Part shown: in pieces, positions 45,030 through 57,524 of the stretch
How positions within the stretch are numbered: position 1 is the stretch's first letter
Layout of the letters: each line of letters starts with the position of its first letter
Origin: Marinagarivorans algicola
GTDB lineage: Bacteria; Pseudomonadota; Gammaproteobacteria; Pseudomonadales; Cellvibrionaceae
Direction of reading: 5' to 3'
DNA: 64,000 nucleotides
NCBI RefSeq assembly: GCF_001292705.1
Contig: NZ_LGAK01000017.1
Location: 1-64,000 of the forward strand
Position numbers and translations under genes: made by a program
The notes under the pieces: generated by a model
Database searches by the model: none
What the model was told of the DNA's origin: nothing
The model's input: only the letters and a program-made list of their open reading frames with translations

Positions 45030-46949
45030 TTATTTTTCGTAATAGGTGTAGCCACGCATGCTGTCGCTGAATGCGTTCATTATTTTTAGGCGCTCGGCGG
45101 GTGTAATGCGGCCTTCACGTACGGCCTGTTCGGCTGTGCGACGAAAGCGATTTTGCATTTCCTGTGGATTGTATTCCACGTAGCTTAAAACATCAGCAAT
45201 ACTATCGCCTTCAATTTCATGAATAAAGTCGTAGCTGCCGTCGTCGTTAAAGCGAATGCTGACCACATTAGTATCGCCAAATAAATTGTGTAAATCGCCG
45301 AGGGTTTCTTGGTAGGCACCGACGAGAAACGCTCCAATATAATACTCTTCGTCATCTTTAGGTTGGTGCAATGGCAATGTTTTACGTGTCCCACGATGAT
45401 CGGCAAAGCGATCAATCTTGCCGTCGCAATCGCAGGTGATATCGGCAATAATGGCATTGCGAATAGGTTTTTCATCTAGTCGATGTAAAGGCATCACAGG
45501 GAATACTTGCTCAATTGCCCACATGTCAGGCAGTGATTGAAACAAACTAAAGTTGCAGTAAAAAATATCAGAGAGTTGATCTTTGAGTTTTTCGGCTTCA
45601 TCGAGACCGCGCGGCATTTCTTCGGCAATGGCTAAGATGCGATGCATGACAGCTAAAAATAAATTTTCGGCAAGTGAGCGCGAGCGCAAGTTAATTTGTC
45701 CGCGTTTAAATATTTCACGCAATTCATCGCGGTAAAAAACCGCATCGTTATAACACTCTTGAATATTACGCTCGTTGACCAGGCTAATCAGGTCACTTAA
45801 GTTGTGTACCATGACGTTTTCACTGGCGGGTATCTCACTCGGAATTTTACCCGGTTCGTAGTGAGCTACATCTAAAACATTAAAAACTAATAGCGATGAG
45901 TAGGCAACGGTTGCGCGCCCTGATTCGGTCACAATAATAGGATGGCTAATATTAAATGGATCAAGGGTGCTCATAATCACATCCACGATATCAGCGCAAT
46001 ATTCATCGAGTGAGTAGTTGCGCGAATGTACGTAGTTGGATTTAGAGCCGTCATAGTCAACCGCCAAGCCGCCGCCAAGGTCTAAGTAGCCCATGTTTGC
46101 GCCTTCGCGGACGAGGTCCATGTACACTTGGCACGCCTCTAAAACACCGGTGCGAATATCGCGAATGTTGGGGATTTGCGAACCTAAGTGATAATGCAAA
46201 AGCTGTAAGCAATCGAGCATGTCTTCGGCTTTTAAGGTGTCAACCAGCTCGATAACCTGTGCCGTAGAAAGCCCAAATATACTGCGGTCACCACTGGTGG
46301 CATTCCAGTGCCCGCCCACCATAGAGGCCAACTTAACGCGCACGCCAATCATGGGTTTAATGCCAAGTGCGCGGCTGCGTTTCAGTATAATGGGTAGCTC
46401 TGAAGGCGTTTCAATGACAAAAAAAACGTTATAACCCATGTTGCACGCTTGCAAACCTAGGTCGATAAACTCTTCATCTTTATAGCCATTACAAATAATA
46501 CACGCTTCACGGTTCTCTAGTGTGGCGAGAGCAATAATGAGCTCGGGTTTTGAGCCAGCTTCAAACCCGTGATTGTAAGGTGCGCCTACTTGAGCGATCT
46601 CTTCGATAACATGACATTGTTGATTCACCTTCACAGGGAATACGCCACGGTATTCAGCTTGGTAATGGCTGTCTTTAATGGCTTTGCGAAAGGCTTCATT
46701 TAAGCGCTTAATTTGTTGCGCTAATAAATCTTCAAAGCGAATGAGTACAGGAGCATCCATGCCGCGTTCACGTGCCTGACGGACAATATCGAGAACGGAT
46801 GCTTGTACTTGCACATTGTTTTCGGTTGTGCTGGTAACAGCCACTTCACCGTTGTGGTCAATTTTAAAGTACCCAGCGCCCCATTCATTAATGGCATAAA
46901 GCTCGGCGGCATCATCGGTTGACCAAGTAAGGTGTGATTTTGTATTCAA
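45030..46949 (-). CDS. speA: Biosynthetic arginine decarboxylase
   Basis: PLP-dependent decarboxylase converting arginine to agmatine, the first step to putrescine when ornithine decarboxylase is not used. The 639-aa length is that of SpeA. Recognisable segments include YRGVFPVKVNQQ (PLP Lys), GFEAGSKPEL, GVRVKL, LHYHLGSQIPNI, LGGGLAVDYDGSKSN and, near the end, GDTNVVSIRFNDDGSYDF. The stop codon lies inside the 8-bp direct repeat next to repeat copy G. Agmatine-processing enzymes are not in the window. Confidence 0.97.
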   Translation of the reverse strand: MNTKSHLTWSTDDAAELYAINEWGAGYFKIDHNGEVAVTSTTENNVQVQASVLDIVRQARERGMDAPVLIRFEDLLAQQIKRLNEAFRKAIKDSHYQAEYRGVFPVKVNQQCHVIEEIAQVGAPYNHGFEAGSKPELIIALATLENREACIICNGYKDEEFIDLGLQACNMGYNVFFVIETPSELPIILKRSRALGIKPMIGVRVKLASMVGGHWNATSGDRSIFGLSTAQVIELVDTLKAEDMLDCLQLLHYHLGSQIPNIRDIRTGVLEACQVYMDLVREGANMGYLDLGGGLAVDYDGSKSNYVHSRNYSLDEYCADIVDVIMSTLDPFNISHPIIVTESGRATVAYSSLLVFNVLDVAHYEPGKIPSEIPASENVMVHNLSDLISLVNERNIQECYNDAVFYRDELREIFKRGQINLRSRSLAENLFLAVMHRILAIAEEMPRGLDEAEKLKDQLSDIFYCNFSLFQSLPDMWAIEQVFPVMPLHRLDEKPIRNAIIADITCDCDGKIDRFADHRGTRKTLPLHQPKDDEEYYIGAFLVGAYQETLGDLHNLFGDTNVVSIRFNDDGSYDFIHEIEGDSIADVLSYVEYNPQEMQNRFRRTAEQAVREGRITPAERLKIMNAFSDSMRGYTYYEK

Positions 46950-47133
46950 TGTCTGTGCTTACCTCAAAAGTAGATGGGCTAAAAGTTAGGTGTAGTTAAA
47001 ATAACCCAGGCTAAAAGTGGCGAACTATCGCAGATTTTTTTAGGGATAGCTATACCCAATTAACGTCTAATACCACATTGTTTTTAGTGGGGTAATCGAT
47101 GCCAGGCGCTGGCGTGCAAAATACTTGATTCGC

Positions 47134-48141
47134 CTAGCTAAAAAGCTTGCTGCGCACTGTGGTGCGGTACTGGTTAGGCGGTACGCCAAAAGTCTTTTTA
47201 AACAGGCGGCTAAAGTGCTGCGGGTCTTGTAGGCCAGTGTAGTTCGCTATTTCGGCAATGCTTAAGTTACTGCTTTTTAGCATATCTTTTGCCGTGGTCA
47301 TTCGATGGCGCTGTACATATTGCAAAGGTGAAAGGTTAAGGGCGTTTTTAAAGTGCCTATTGAGGCTGCGCACGCTAATGCCTAATGATGCCGCTAAAGC
47401 GGCGATATCGATACTCTGGTAGTTTGGTGTATTCGCCGGTTGTGTGAGTAGCTCATCGAGTTTGGCAACGGCAAGCGCGACTCGTTCGTCGGAGGTTAGA
47501 GTATTACTAAGGCCTGCTTGCGTATTGGGCTGGCGTATTTCATGAAAAAAATTGCGTTCAACCGTTTGCGCAATGGCACTGCCGTATTGCTCCTGAATAA
47601 AAAAAGCGGTGAGCTCTGCAAGAGCATTAATGCTGGCTGTGCAAAAAATGCGAGGCTGACCGCTAGCGTGGCTTTGGGTAATAAAGCGATCGCGCTGCAG
47701 TTTGACATCAGGGTAGCGCCGGCTAAAGCGATCAAAAAAATGCCAGTGAGTGGTGGCAAATTGATGCTGCAGTAATTGAGCTTGCGCCAAAAAGCATACG
47801 CTAGTCCCGACTGCCGCTAGCGTGCAATCGGTGGGAATGGTGCTTAGCCAGTTTAAAATATCGGGTTGTTGGTTCAATATTTTTATCGGGTCACGCCATA
47901 AAGCGGGTAAAAATATCAGACTATCGCGCGGGATGGGAGTATCGAGCGAACTGCTTTGCAAAGGGAGGCCGGTGTGAGTGTTGATGGTGCCGCTGGTTTG
48001 GCTACGAAATTCGATAGTCAATGGTGGTAAATGATGCTGCTCAACCTTGCGCATAGCCCAAGCGGCACGGAGCATCTCTAGGGGAAGGGTAACGCTAGTG
48101 GCCAGCATATTGGGGTAAAGTAAAAAGATAACAGGTTGCAT
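47134..48141 (-). CDS. GlxA family AraC-type transcriptional regulator
   Basis: Transcription factor with an N-terminal DJ-1/PfpI-like domain (about 1-185: VIFLLYPNMLATSVTLPLEMLRAAW) and a C-terminal AraC helix-turn-helix pair (about 225-325: DIAALAASLGISVRSLNRHFKNAL and IAEIANYTGLQDPQHFSRLFKKTFGVPPNQYR). The start at 48141 (MQPVIFLLYPN) is chosen because it opens the first strand of the domain; the frame is open to 48264. It is divergent from the ketoacyl synthase gene, 153 bases apart, and so is a likely regulator of it. Confidence 0.9.
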   Translation of the reverse strand: MQPVIFLLYPNMLATSVTLPLEMLRAAWAMRKVEQHHLPPLTIEFRSQTSGTINTHTGLPLQSSSLDTPIPRDSLIFLPALWRDPIKILNQQPDILNWLSTIPTDCTLAAVGTSVCFLAQAQLLQHQFATTHWHFFDRFSRRYPDVKLQRDRFITQSHASGQPRIFCTASINALAELTAFFIQEQYGSAIAQTVERNFFHEIRQPNTQAGLSNTLTSDERVALAVAKLDELLTQPANTPNYQSIDIAALAASLGISVRSLNRHFKNALNLSPLQYVQRHRMTTAKDMLKSSNLSIAEIANYTGLQDPQHFSRLFKKTFGVPPNQYRTTVRSKLFS

Positions 48142-48294
48142 ACTGAGCCTAAAGGTAAAATGAGTTTGGCTATTATGGCATGTATATTGGCTATTCTGAC
48201 CTGCTTGGCTTAAGCCGGCAAGCTTACACTTTAGGTCATTAGTTATGTGTCTATCGCGCTTCATCTGAGGTGCGAGATTAATGGAATCTATTGA

Positions 48295-50214
48295 ATGACT
48301 CGCTTACCTGTTATTACCGCTTTTGGTGGCTTTAATGCCGCTGGCCGCAGCTCTTTTCACCATAGTTACAAACGGACTATTTTTACTAGTCTTAACCAGC
48401 AACAGCAGCGCCAAAACTGTACGGCGTTGGCGAGTATCATGGGGTTGCTGCAGTGGCGCAATGAGGATTACTACTGGATTGATGGTGTTGTGTATGATCC
48501 TGTGCACGATTTTTCGCGACTTAAAATGTTGGTTGAAGCGGGCTCTTTGGTGCGCAAGATTGAGCCAAGTCATTTTGATGTCAATGCGGTATTGGTAGGT
48601 AAAAAACTCACCCTTGATGGCTCTGAGCATACGCCAAGCCTTGTCAAAATGACTAAGCGCGATCTGCCAGAGGTGCTTCCGCAGGGCTGGCGTGTCGTGG
48701 CGCAAGAGGGGCGCGAGGTAACGCTGGCCATTAGCGAGTCAATCACGACCTATGCACAGCATGGCAGTGTGATGCCCGTGCAGGCTGCAGGGCAATTGCC
48801 TTCAGGCTTTAACCCTGGCGATCATTACCGCTCTTTGCACCACCCGCGAGGCTTACAGCTTTCGGTTGTAGCCGCCAGTGATACAGTCAATAGTTTAGGG
48901 TTGGACTGGCAGAGTATTGTGCATCGTGTTAAGCCTGATGAAATTGCCGTTTACAGTGCCAGTGTTATGAGTCAGCTCGATGACACGGGGTTTGGCGGTA
49001 TGTTACAGGCGCGCAGTCAAGGTGCGAGGGTTACCTCAAAACAACTGGCTATGGGCTTTAACTCTATGCCAGCTGACTTTATTAATGCTTATGTGCTGGG
49101 TAGTGTCGGCGCCACAGCGGGTGTTGTTGGTGCATGCGCAACATTTTTGTACAACCTAAACGCAGCAGTTGATGATATTAAATCGGGTCGCCGACGCGTT
49201 GTTATGGTTGGGAGTGCTGAGGCACCCATCTTACCCGAGGTCATTGATGGCTATCATGCGATGAGCGCTTTAGCGACAGATGCCGAAATAGCGCGCCTAT
49301 CGGGTGGATTGCTGCCAGATGGCGCGATAGATTACCGTCGTGCGAGCCGCCCTTTTGGGGCCAACTGCGGTTTTACCATTGCCGAATCTGGCCAATATGT
49401 CTTGCTAATGGATGATGCTTTAGCGCTAGAGCTCGGTGCGACTATTTACGGTGCTGTTCCGGGCGTGTTTGTGCATGCTGACGGCTATAAAAAGTCTATA
49501 TCGGCACCAGGACTTGGCAATTATTTAACGATGGGGCGAGCGGTGGGCTTGGCGCAAAATTTACTGGGTAGCGAAGTAGTACGCAATAGTAGCTTTGTGC
49601 AAGCGCACGGCTCGAGTACTCCGCAAAACCGTGTCACTGAGTCGCGTATTCTTGATGAGGTGGCCAAGCATTATGGTATTGACTACTGGCCTGTCGGTGC
49701 GATTAAGTCCTATGTTGGGCATTCATTGGGCCCTGCCAGCGGTGATCAAATGGCGAATACACTGGGAGTATTTGCGCAGGGTATTCTACCGGGGATCAAA
49801 ACGATTGATAGTGTTGCTGACGATGTACTAGCTCAGCGTTTGGGGATTTCTAATCAAGATACCGAGCTCGGTTGCAAGGGCGCGCAAGTGGCTTTTCTCA
49901 ATTCGAAAGGTTTTGGTGGCAACAATGCAACCGCTACTGTGGTGGCGCCCCATACAGTGCATACTTGGTTGCAAAAGCGTCACGGCAAAGCGGCTTTTAA
50001 TGCCTACCAAGATGCCAACCAAATCGTGCAAGCCACCGCAAAAGACTATGATGATTACGCGCTTAAAGGAGATTTAAAGGCTCTTTATAACTTCGGAGAA
50101 CATTTGGTAGATGAAACTGCGTTAAGTTGGAGCCATGAAGGGCTGCAGATCCCAGGCTTCGCTCATCCTGTCGCGTTAAATAGCGACGGCGGCTTTGATG
50201 ATCTGGCGCCATAG
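48295..50214 (+). CDS. Beta-ketoacyl synthase, long form
   Basis: Condensing enzyme of the thiolase fold, 639 aa. The catalytic triad is visible: Cys281 in VVGACATFLYNLN, His438 in VQAHGSSTPQN, and Lys471/His476 in AIKSYVGHSLGPASGDQM. This is a FabB/FabF-like C-terminal domain preceded by about 190 extra residues (NCTALASIMGLLQWRNEDYYWIDGVVYDPVHDFSRLKML...) that I cannot assign to a domain, making it 200 aa longer than FabF. No acyl carrier protein or other fatty acid genes are adjacent, so the substrate is unknown. Flanked by a divergent GlxA-type regulator and a following XRE regulator. Confidence 0.85.
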   Translation: MTRLPVITAFGGFNAAGRSSFHHSYKRTIFTSLNQQQQRQNCTALASIMGLLQWRNEDYYWIDGVVYDPVHDFSRLKMLVEAGSLVRKIEPSHFDVNAVLVGKKLTLDGSEHTPSLVKMTKRDLPEVLPQGWRVVAQEGREVTLAISESITTYAQHGSVMPVQAAGQLPSGFNPGDHYRSLHHPRGLQLSVVAASDTVNSLGLDWQSIVHRVKPDEIAVYSASVMSQLDDTGFGGMLQARSQGARVTSKQLAMGFNSMPADFINAYVLGSVGATAGVVGACATFLYNLNAAVDDIKSGRRRVVMVGSAEAPILPEVIDGYHAMSALATDAEIARLSGGLLPDGAIDYRRASRPFGANCGFTIAESGQYVLLMDDALALELGATIYGAVPGVFVHADGYKKSISAPGLGNYLTMGRAVGLAQNLLGSEVVRNSSFVQAHGSSTPQNRVTESRILDEVAKHYGIDYWPVGAIKSYVGHSLGPASGDQMANTLGVFAQGILPGIKTIDSVADDVLAQRLGISNQDTELGCKGAQVAFLNSKGFGGNNATATVVAPHTVHTWLQKRHGKAAFNAYQDANQIVQATAKDYDDYALKGDLKALYNFGEHLVDETALSWSHEGLQIPGFAHPVALNSDGGFDDLAP

Positions 50215-50396
50215 TTTTAGCGTATGGTTTTTGTAATAAGGTTACGCGCTAAGATTGAGTGCTTATTTAACCCACTGGTTGCGCGAAAGGGTTGTGGTAC
50301 TGGTTTGTTTTTATGTAAAGTAAGTTGCTATTCGCAGCGGTTACAGGCGGGGCCACCTTTTTAACTAAACATTCCTTGCGAAGCGATCATCAGGTT

Positions 50397-50975
50397 ATGC
50401 CATATAACTCTAACAATATTACAGGGGTTCAAGAACTTGCCGTCGGTGAGCAAATTAGCCGCTGGCGCAAGTTACGTGGTTGGTCTCAGCGTGAGTTGGC
50501 TCGCCGTGCGGCAATTGCTAACGGCGCTTTATCACAGGTTGAGCTAGGGCATAGCAGTCCAGCGGTACACACACTTCAAAAAGTCGCTAAAGCGCTAGGG
50601 GTTACACTGCAGGCGCTGCTCTTTGATGAGCCTTATCTGCCTTGTCATGTTGTACGTGCAGGCGATGCGATCCATATTGATTTAGGCGTGGTGGGGTCAT
50701 GTGTATACTCTCGTTTTACTGGCCATGCTGCTTTGTTGCATTTGCAGATTGCTCAGGGCCAAAAGCTGACTTCGCAGTCTTTGAGTGCTGTGAGCGGCCA
50801 AGTGCTTGATAGTGGTTGCAATATCCATGTTTACGACGGACTTTGTTTGTTGGTGGCATCGGGTATTGAGTATTCTTTGAATAAAGGAGATAGCTTAAAT
50901 GTTATGCCTGGCGTCGAGATTGAGCTAATATCAGGCGGCCCTACAGCCCTGAATTTAATGCTATCGCTCGTTTAG
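50397..50975 (+). CDS. XRE family regulator with C-terminal cupin
   Basis: 192-aa transcription factor. The helix-turn-helix spans about 17-72 (GEQISRWRKLRGWSQRELAR, then AAIANGALSQVELGHSSPAVHTLQKVAKALGVTLQALLF). The C-terminal half (about 85-190) is a small beta-barrel of cupin type, with HIDLGVVGSCVYSRFTGH and GLCLLVASGIEYSLNKGDSLNV. This is the PuuR/YdcN-like architecture often linked to amine, amino acid or metabolite sensing. The ATG at 50397 is chosen because it precedes the domain closely; the frame opens at 50325. It is in the same orientation as the ketoacyl synthase, 180 bases later. Confidence 0.88.
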   Translation: MPYNSNNITGVQELAVGEQISRWRKLRGWSQRELARRAAIANGALSQVELGHSSPAVHTLQKVAKALGVTLQALLFDEPYLPCHVVRAGDAIHIDLGVVGSCVYSRFTGHAALLHLQIAQGQKLTSQSLSAVSGQVLDSGCNIHVYDGLCLLVASGIEYSLNKGDSLNVMPGVEIELISGGPTALNLMLSLV

Positions 50976-51418
50976 CTTGTCGATTTGCGTAGGCGTAACG
51001 TCTAGCTCTATTGAGATATCATTCATAAAGACTGTGAATTTCTACCATTGCTAAGTGCGAAAGGCATATGCTGACTATTGTGTTTTGATGATCGTTAGAT
51101 CCGCATCGAGCTGCGCATCGCTAAAATTACGGCTATTAAGATGACGCCATTTCGCCCAAGCTCACGTCGAGCTTGGGTGCGAAGCCTTATCTTCGCGTAT
51201 GGTATTGGCTACAAGCGGCTAACCGAGAATATGCAAGCGCGTTAATTCCACACATTAGCGCTGAAAATGGCACTGTCCAACTTTTTGTTCCTGAACCATA
51301 CTTAGTCGATATTGTCTCGTATGTAAATCTTTAACCTAATAAGTTTTTGGGGGCTGGGTTACATATTACATTTTGGTTTCTATTTGATAGGATCTCACGC
51401 TAAACAAGAGGGTTCGCT
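50976..51418. other. Intergenic region upstream of fadB with a possible gene remnant
   Basis: About 440 bases. A plus-strand frame without ATG, open from 51140 to a stop at 51332, encodes 64 residues including GAKPYLRVWYWLQAANREYA and LFVPEPYLVDIVSYVNL. The composition looks protein-like, but I do not recognise it. A small hairpin CAAGCTC-ACGT-GAGCTTG lies at 51158-51176. The rest is featureless. Confidence 0.4.
51140..51334 (+). pseudogene. Possible gene remnant, unassigned
   Basis: 64-codon open frame lacking ATG; a TTG at 51173 is the only plausible start and has a poor ribosome site. Aromatic- and proline-containing content (KPYLRVWYWLQAANREY) and even codon use suggest a degraded or very small gene. 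It may equally be chance. Confidence 0.3.
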
Positions 51419-54765
<3,347 letters not shown>

Positions 54766-54795
54766 TCCCTTACTTATTTGTTACAATGAGTACCT

Positions 54796-54829
54796 GAGCG
54801 CATTGACTGCTGTGAATGCGCTCTTTTTG
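54796..54829 (+). terminator. Terminator of fadBA
   Basis: GAGCGCATT (54796-54804) and AATGCGCTC (54815-54823) form a perfect 9-bp stem followed by TTTTTG. Confidence 0.88.
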
Positions 54830-55023
54830 TTTGTGTTTTATACAAATAAAAACTTTTTTAAAGAAATTTTAAAAAAAAGTTGCAAGGACGGAATCACTAT
54901 GGCAATATTTGCACCCCTCGCTAAGGCGGGCTCGCAAATAGCTCTTTTTTGTTTTATAAATCAAAGAGTTAGGCCAAAAAACGGTTTGTGTCCCATCTAA
55001 GTATTGACGAGTGTTTAAACCAT

Positions 55024-55108
<85 letters not shown>

Positions 55109-55166
55109 TGGTTTAATTTTTCTCGCATTCATCCTATTTCCCCAGTTTTGGTTTATGAGGCATATC

Positions 55167-56486
55167 ATGCAAGTTTCTGTTGAGACTACGTCGGGTTTAG
55201 AGCGTCGTTTGACGGTCGGTATCCCTGCAGAACAGGTCGATCAAGAAGTCAACAAACGTCTACAGCAGGCAGCGAAAACCGTGCGTATCAATGGTTTCCG
55301 CTTAGGTAAAGTGCCTATGAGCGTTGTTAAGAAGCGTTTTGGCGCTGGTGTTCGTCAAGAGGTTCTTGGTGATGTGGTTAATCGTTCTTATTTTGAAGCG
55401 GTAAATCAAGAAAAATTACGCCCTGCTGGCCAGCCAAGTATTGAGCCTAAACAAGTAGAGGCTGGCCAAGATGTTGAATTTGTGGCCACTATTGAAGTTT
55501 ACCCTGAGTTTGAATTGCAAGGCGTTGATGGTATCGAAGTTGAAAAACTCAGTGCTGAAATCACTGAGGCCGACGTTGAAGAAATGATTGAAACCTTGCG
55601 TAAGAGTCAAGCCAAGTGGGTTGAGTCTGAAGCAGCTGCCGAAGATGGTCAGCGCGTTGTCATTGATTTTGTAGGTACCAAAGGCGGCGAAGCTTTTGAT
55701 GGTGGTACTGCTGAAAACCAAAACCTAGTGCTAGGTTCAGGTCAAATGATCGAAGGCTTTGAGTCTGGTTTGTTGGGCCTTAAGGCTGGCGATGAAAAAA
55801 CATTAAGCTTAACTTTCCCTGATGACTATCAAGCTGAAGAACTTAAAGGTGCGGCTGTTGAGTTTGCTGTAACCGTTAAAAAGGTAGAGATTCAAGAGCT
55901 CCCTGAAGTCAATGATGAGTTTTTCAAGTTGTTTGGTGTAACTGAAGGCGGCGAAGAGCAATTCCGCAAAGAAGTTAAAGAAAACATGGAAAATGAGAAA
56001 GATAAAGCGGCTAAAAACAGTGTCAAAACTCAAATTTTTGATGCGTTAGTGGCGGCTAATGATGTAGAAATCCCTAAAGCGTTGATCGCTGGCGAAGTTG
56101 AGGCACTGCGTAAGCAAACATCTCAACAGTATGGCGAATTAAGTGAAAAGATTGACTTGAAGGCCATCTTCCCAGACTCTATGTTTGAAGAGCAAGCTAA
56201 GCGCCGAACTCATCTGGGCTTGTTGGTTGCTGAAGTTGTTAGCAAAGAAGCACTAAAGGCTGACAAAGATCGCGTTAAAGCGATGGTTGAAAAAGTAGCT
56301 TCAACTTACGAAGATCCTCAGAGCGTTGTGAATTACTACTTTGGTAATGAGCAATTGTTAGCGGGCGTTGAAGCCGCTGTACTTGAAGAGCAAGTAGTTG
56401 AAAAACTTATTGAATCAGCAAACGTAACTGAAAAAACAGTATCATACAAAGAGTTGATCGGTAAGCAGCAAGGTGAAGCAGCTTAA
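55167..56486 (+). CDS. tig: Trigger factor
   Basis: Ribosome-bound chaperone and peptidyl-prolyl isomerase acting on nascent chains, 439 aa. Begins MQVSVETTSGLERRL, with the ribosome-binding domain at 1-115 and the signature GFRLGKVP near 40. The FKBP-type domain lies at about 155-240 (GQRVVIDFVGTKGGEAFDGG), and the C-terminal arms fill the rest. The start at 55167 is canonical and has GAGG seven bases upstream; the frame opens at 55155. It leads the conserved tig-clpP-clpX-lon block. Confidence 0.97.
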   Translation: MQVSVETTSGLERRLTVGIPAEQVDQEVNKRLQQAAKTVRINGFRLGKVPMSVVKKRFGAGVRQEVLGDVVNRSYFEAVNQEKLRPAGQPSIEPKQVEAGQDVEFVATIEVYPEFELQGVDGIEVEKLSAEITEADVEEMIETLRKSQAKWVESEAAAEDGQRVVIDFVGTKGGEAFDGGTAENQNLVLGSGQMIEGFESGLLGLKAGDEKTLSLTFPDDYQAEELKGAAVEFAVTVKKVEIQELPEVNDEFFKLFGVTEGGEEQFRKEVKENMENEKDKAAKNSVKTQIFDALVAANDVEIPKALIAGEVEALRKQTSQQYGELSEKIDLKAIFPDSMFEEQAKRRTHLGLLVAEVVSKEALKADKDRVKAMVEKVASTYEDPQSVVNYYFGNEQLLAGVEAAVLEEQVVEKLIESANVTEKTVSYKELIGKQQGEAA

Positions 56487-56537
56487 AGATTGCACAGTTG
56501 CTTACTTTGAATCGCGCCTATTAGCGTTGATTTAACG

Positions 56538-56580
56538 AGAAACCCCGCTATGGTGTAAAAGCTGTAGCGGGGTTTCTTTC
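56538..56580 (+). terminator. Terminator between tig and clpP
   Basis: AGAAACCCCGCTA (56538-56550) and TAGCGGGGTTTCT (56565-56577) form a perfect 13-bp stem, followed by T-rich sequence. Confidence 0.88.
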
Positions 56581-56686
56581 TTTTCTGGCATATCTTTAAG
56601 TCTCGGGTTAAGCTTCTTCGGTAGTCTTCTTTTTACAATTCGGCTCACATTATATTGAGCTGCTGAAATAAGGAAAATAATAAATT

Positions 56687-57331
56687 ATGTCTAAAATTGA
56701 TATTCAAGGGGTTATGCCTGCAAGCCCAAGCGCTGCCTTGGTGCCAATGGTTGTAGAGCAAACCGCTCGCGGTGAGCGCTCGTATGACATATATTCTCGG
56801 TTACTTAAAGAACGAGTTATTTTTTTGGTGGGGCAGGTTGAAGACCATATGGCCAACCTTGTGGTTGCGCAGTTGTTGTTTTTAGAAGCTGAAAACCCAG
56901 ATAAAGATATCCATTTATATATTAATTCGCCTGGTGGTTCGGTGACTGCGGGTTTGTCTATTTATGACACCATGAAGTTCATTAAGCCTAATGTCAGTAC
57001 AATGTGTATTGGTCAGGCTTGTAGTATGGGAGCATTTTTGTTATCAGCTGGTGAAAAGGGTAAGCGTTACTGTTTGCCTAACTCGCGTGTGATGATTCAT
57101 CAGCCGTCAGGTGGCGCCCAAGGTCAAGCAAGTGATATTCATATTCAAGCGCAAGAAATTTTGAAGATTCGTGAGCAATTGAATAGTTTGATGGCAGAGC
57201 ATTCGGGTAAAAGTGTTGAGGAAATTGCTTTAGCCACAGAGCGCGATAACTTTATGAGTGCCGAAGAGTCTAAGGCGTTCGGTTTAGTTGATGAGGTTCT
57301 TAGTAGTCGCATCACGCCGGCTGAGAGCTGA
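56687..57331 (+). CDS. clpP: ATP-dependent Clp protease, proteolytic subunit
   Basis: Serine peptidase forming the 14-mer barrel used by ClpX and ClpA, 214 aa. Catalytic Ser113 in [14 protein letters not shown] and His138 in [10 protein letters not shown] are visible, with the Asp near 187. [19 protein letters not shown] is the conserved substrate-binding strand. The short N-terminal propeptide (1-about 15) is usual. AAGGAA lies upstream of ATG. Its own promoter is expected after the tig terminator. Confidence 0.98.
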   Translation: MSKIDIQGVMPASPSAALVPMVVEQTARGERSYDIYSRLLKERVIFLVGQVEDHMANLVVAQLLFLEAENPDKDIHLYINSPGGSVTAGLSIYDTMKFIKPNVSTMCIGQACSMGAFLLSAGEKGKRYCLPNSRVMIHQPSGGAQGQASDIHIQAQEILKIREQLNSLMAEHSGKSVEEIALATERDNFMSAEESKAFGLVDEVLSSRITPAES

Positions 57332-57524
57332 TCTAGATTGGCCGTTTAGAGTAAAAGGGTTGTAAAAGTGTATTGTATTTCTTTTGGCAGCCCCCACTGT
57401 AACAGCTAAGCTTGTAGATATAGCGCTTGCACTTACTGATGATGAGTGTGCCCCAGCAATAAAGGCTGGGTCTTAATGAGGACGGATTGAATCCGTTAGA
57501 AAGAAACAATGGCGGAGAGGTTTA

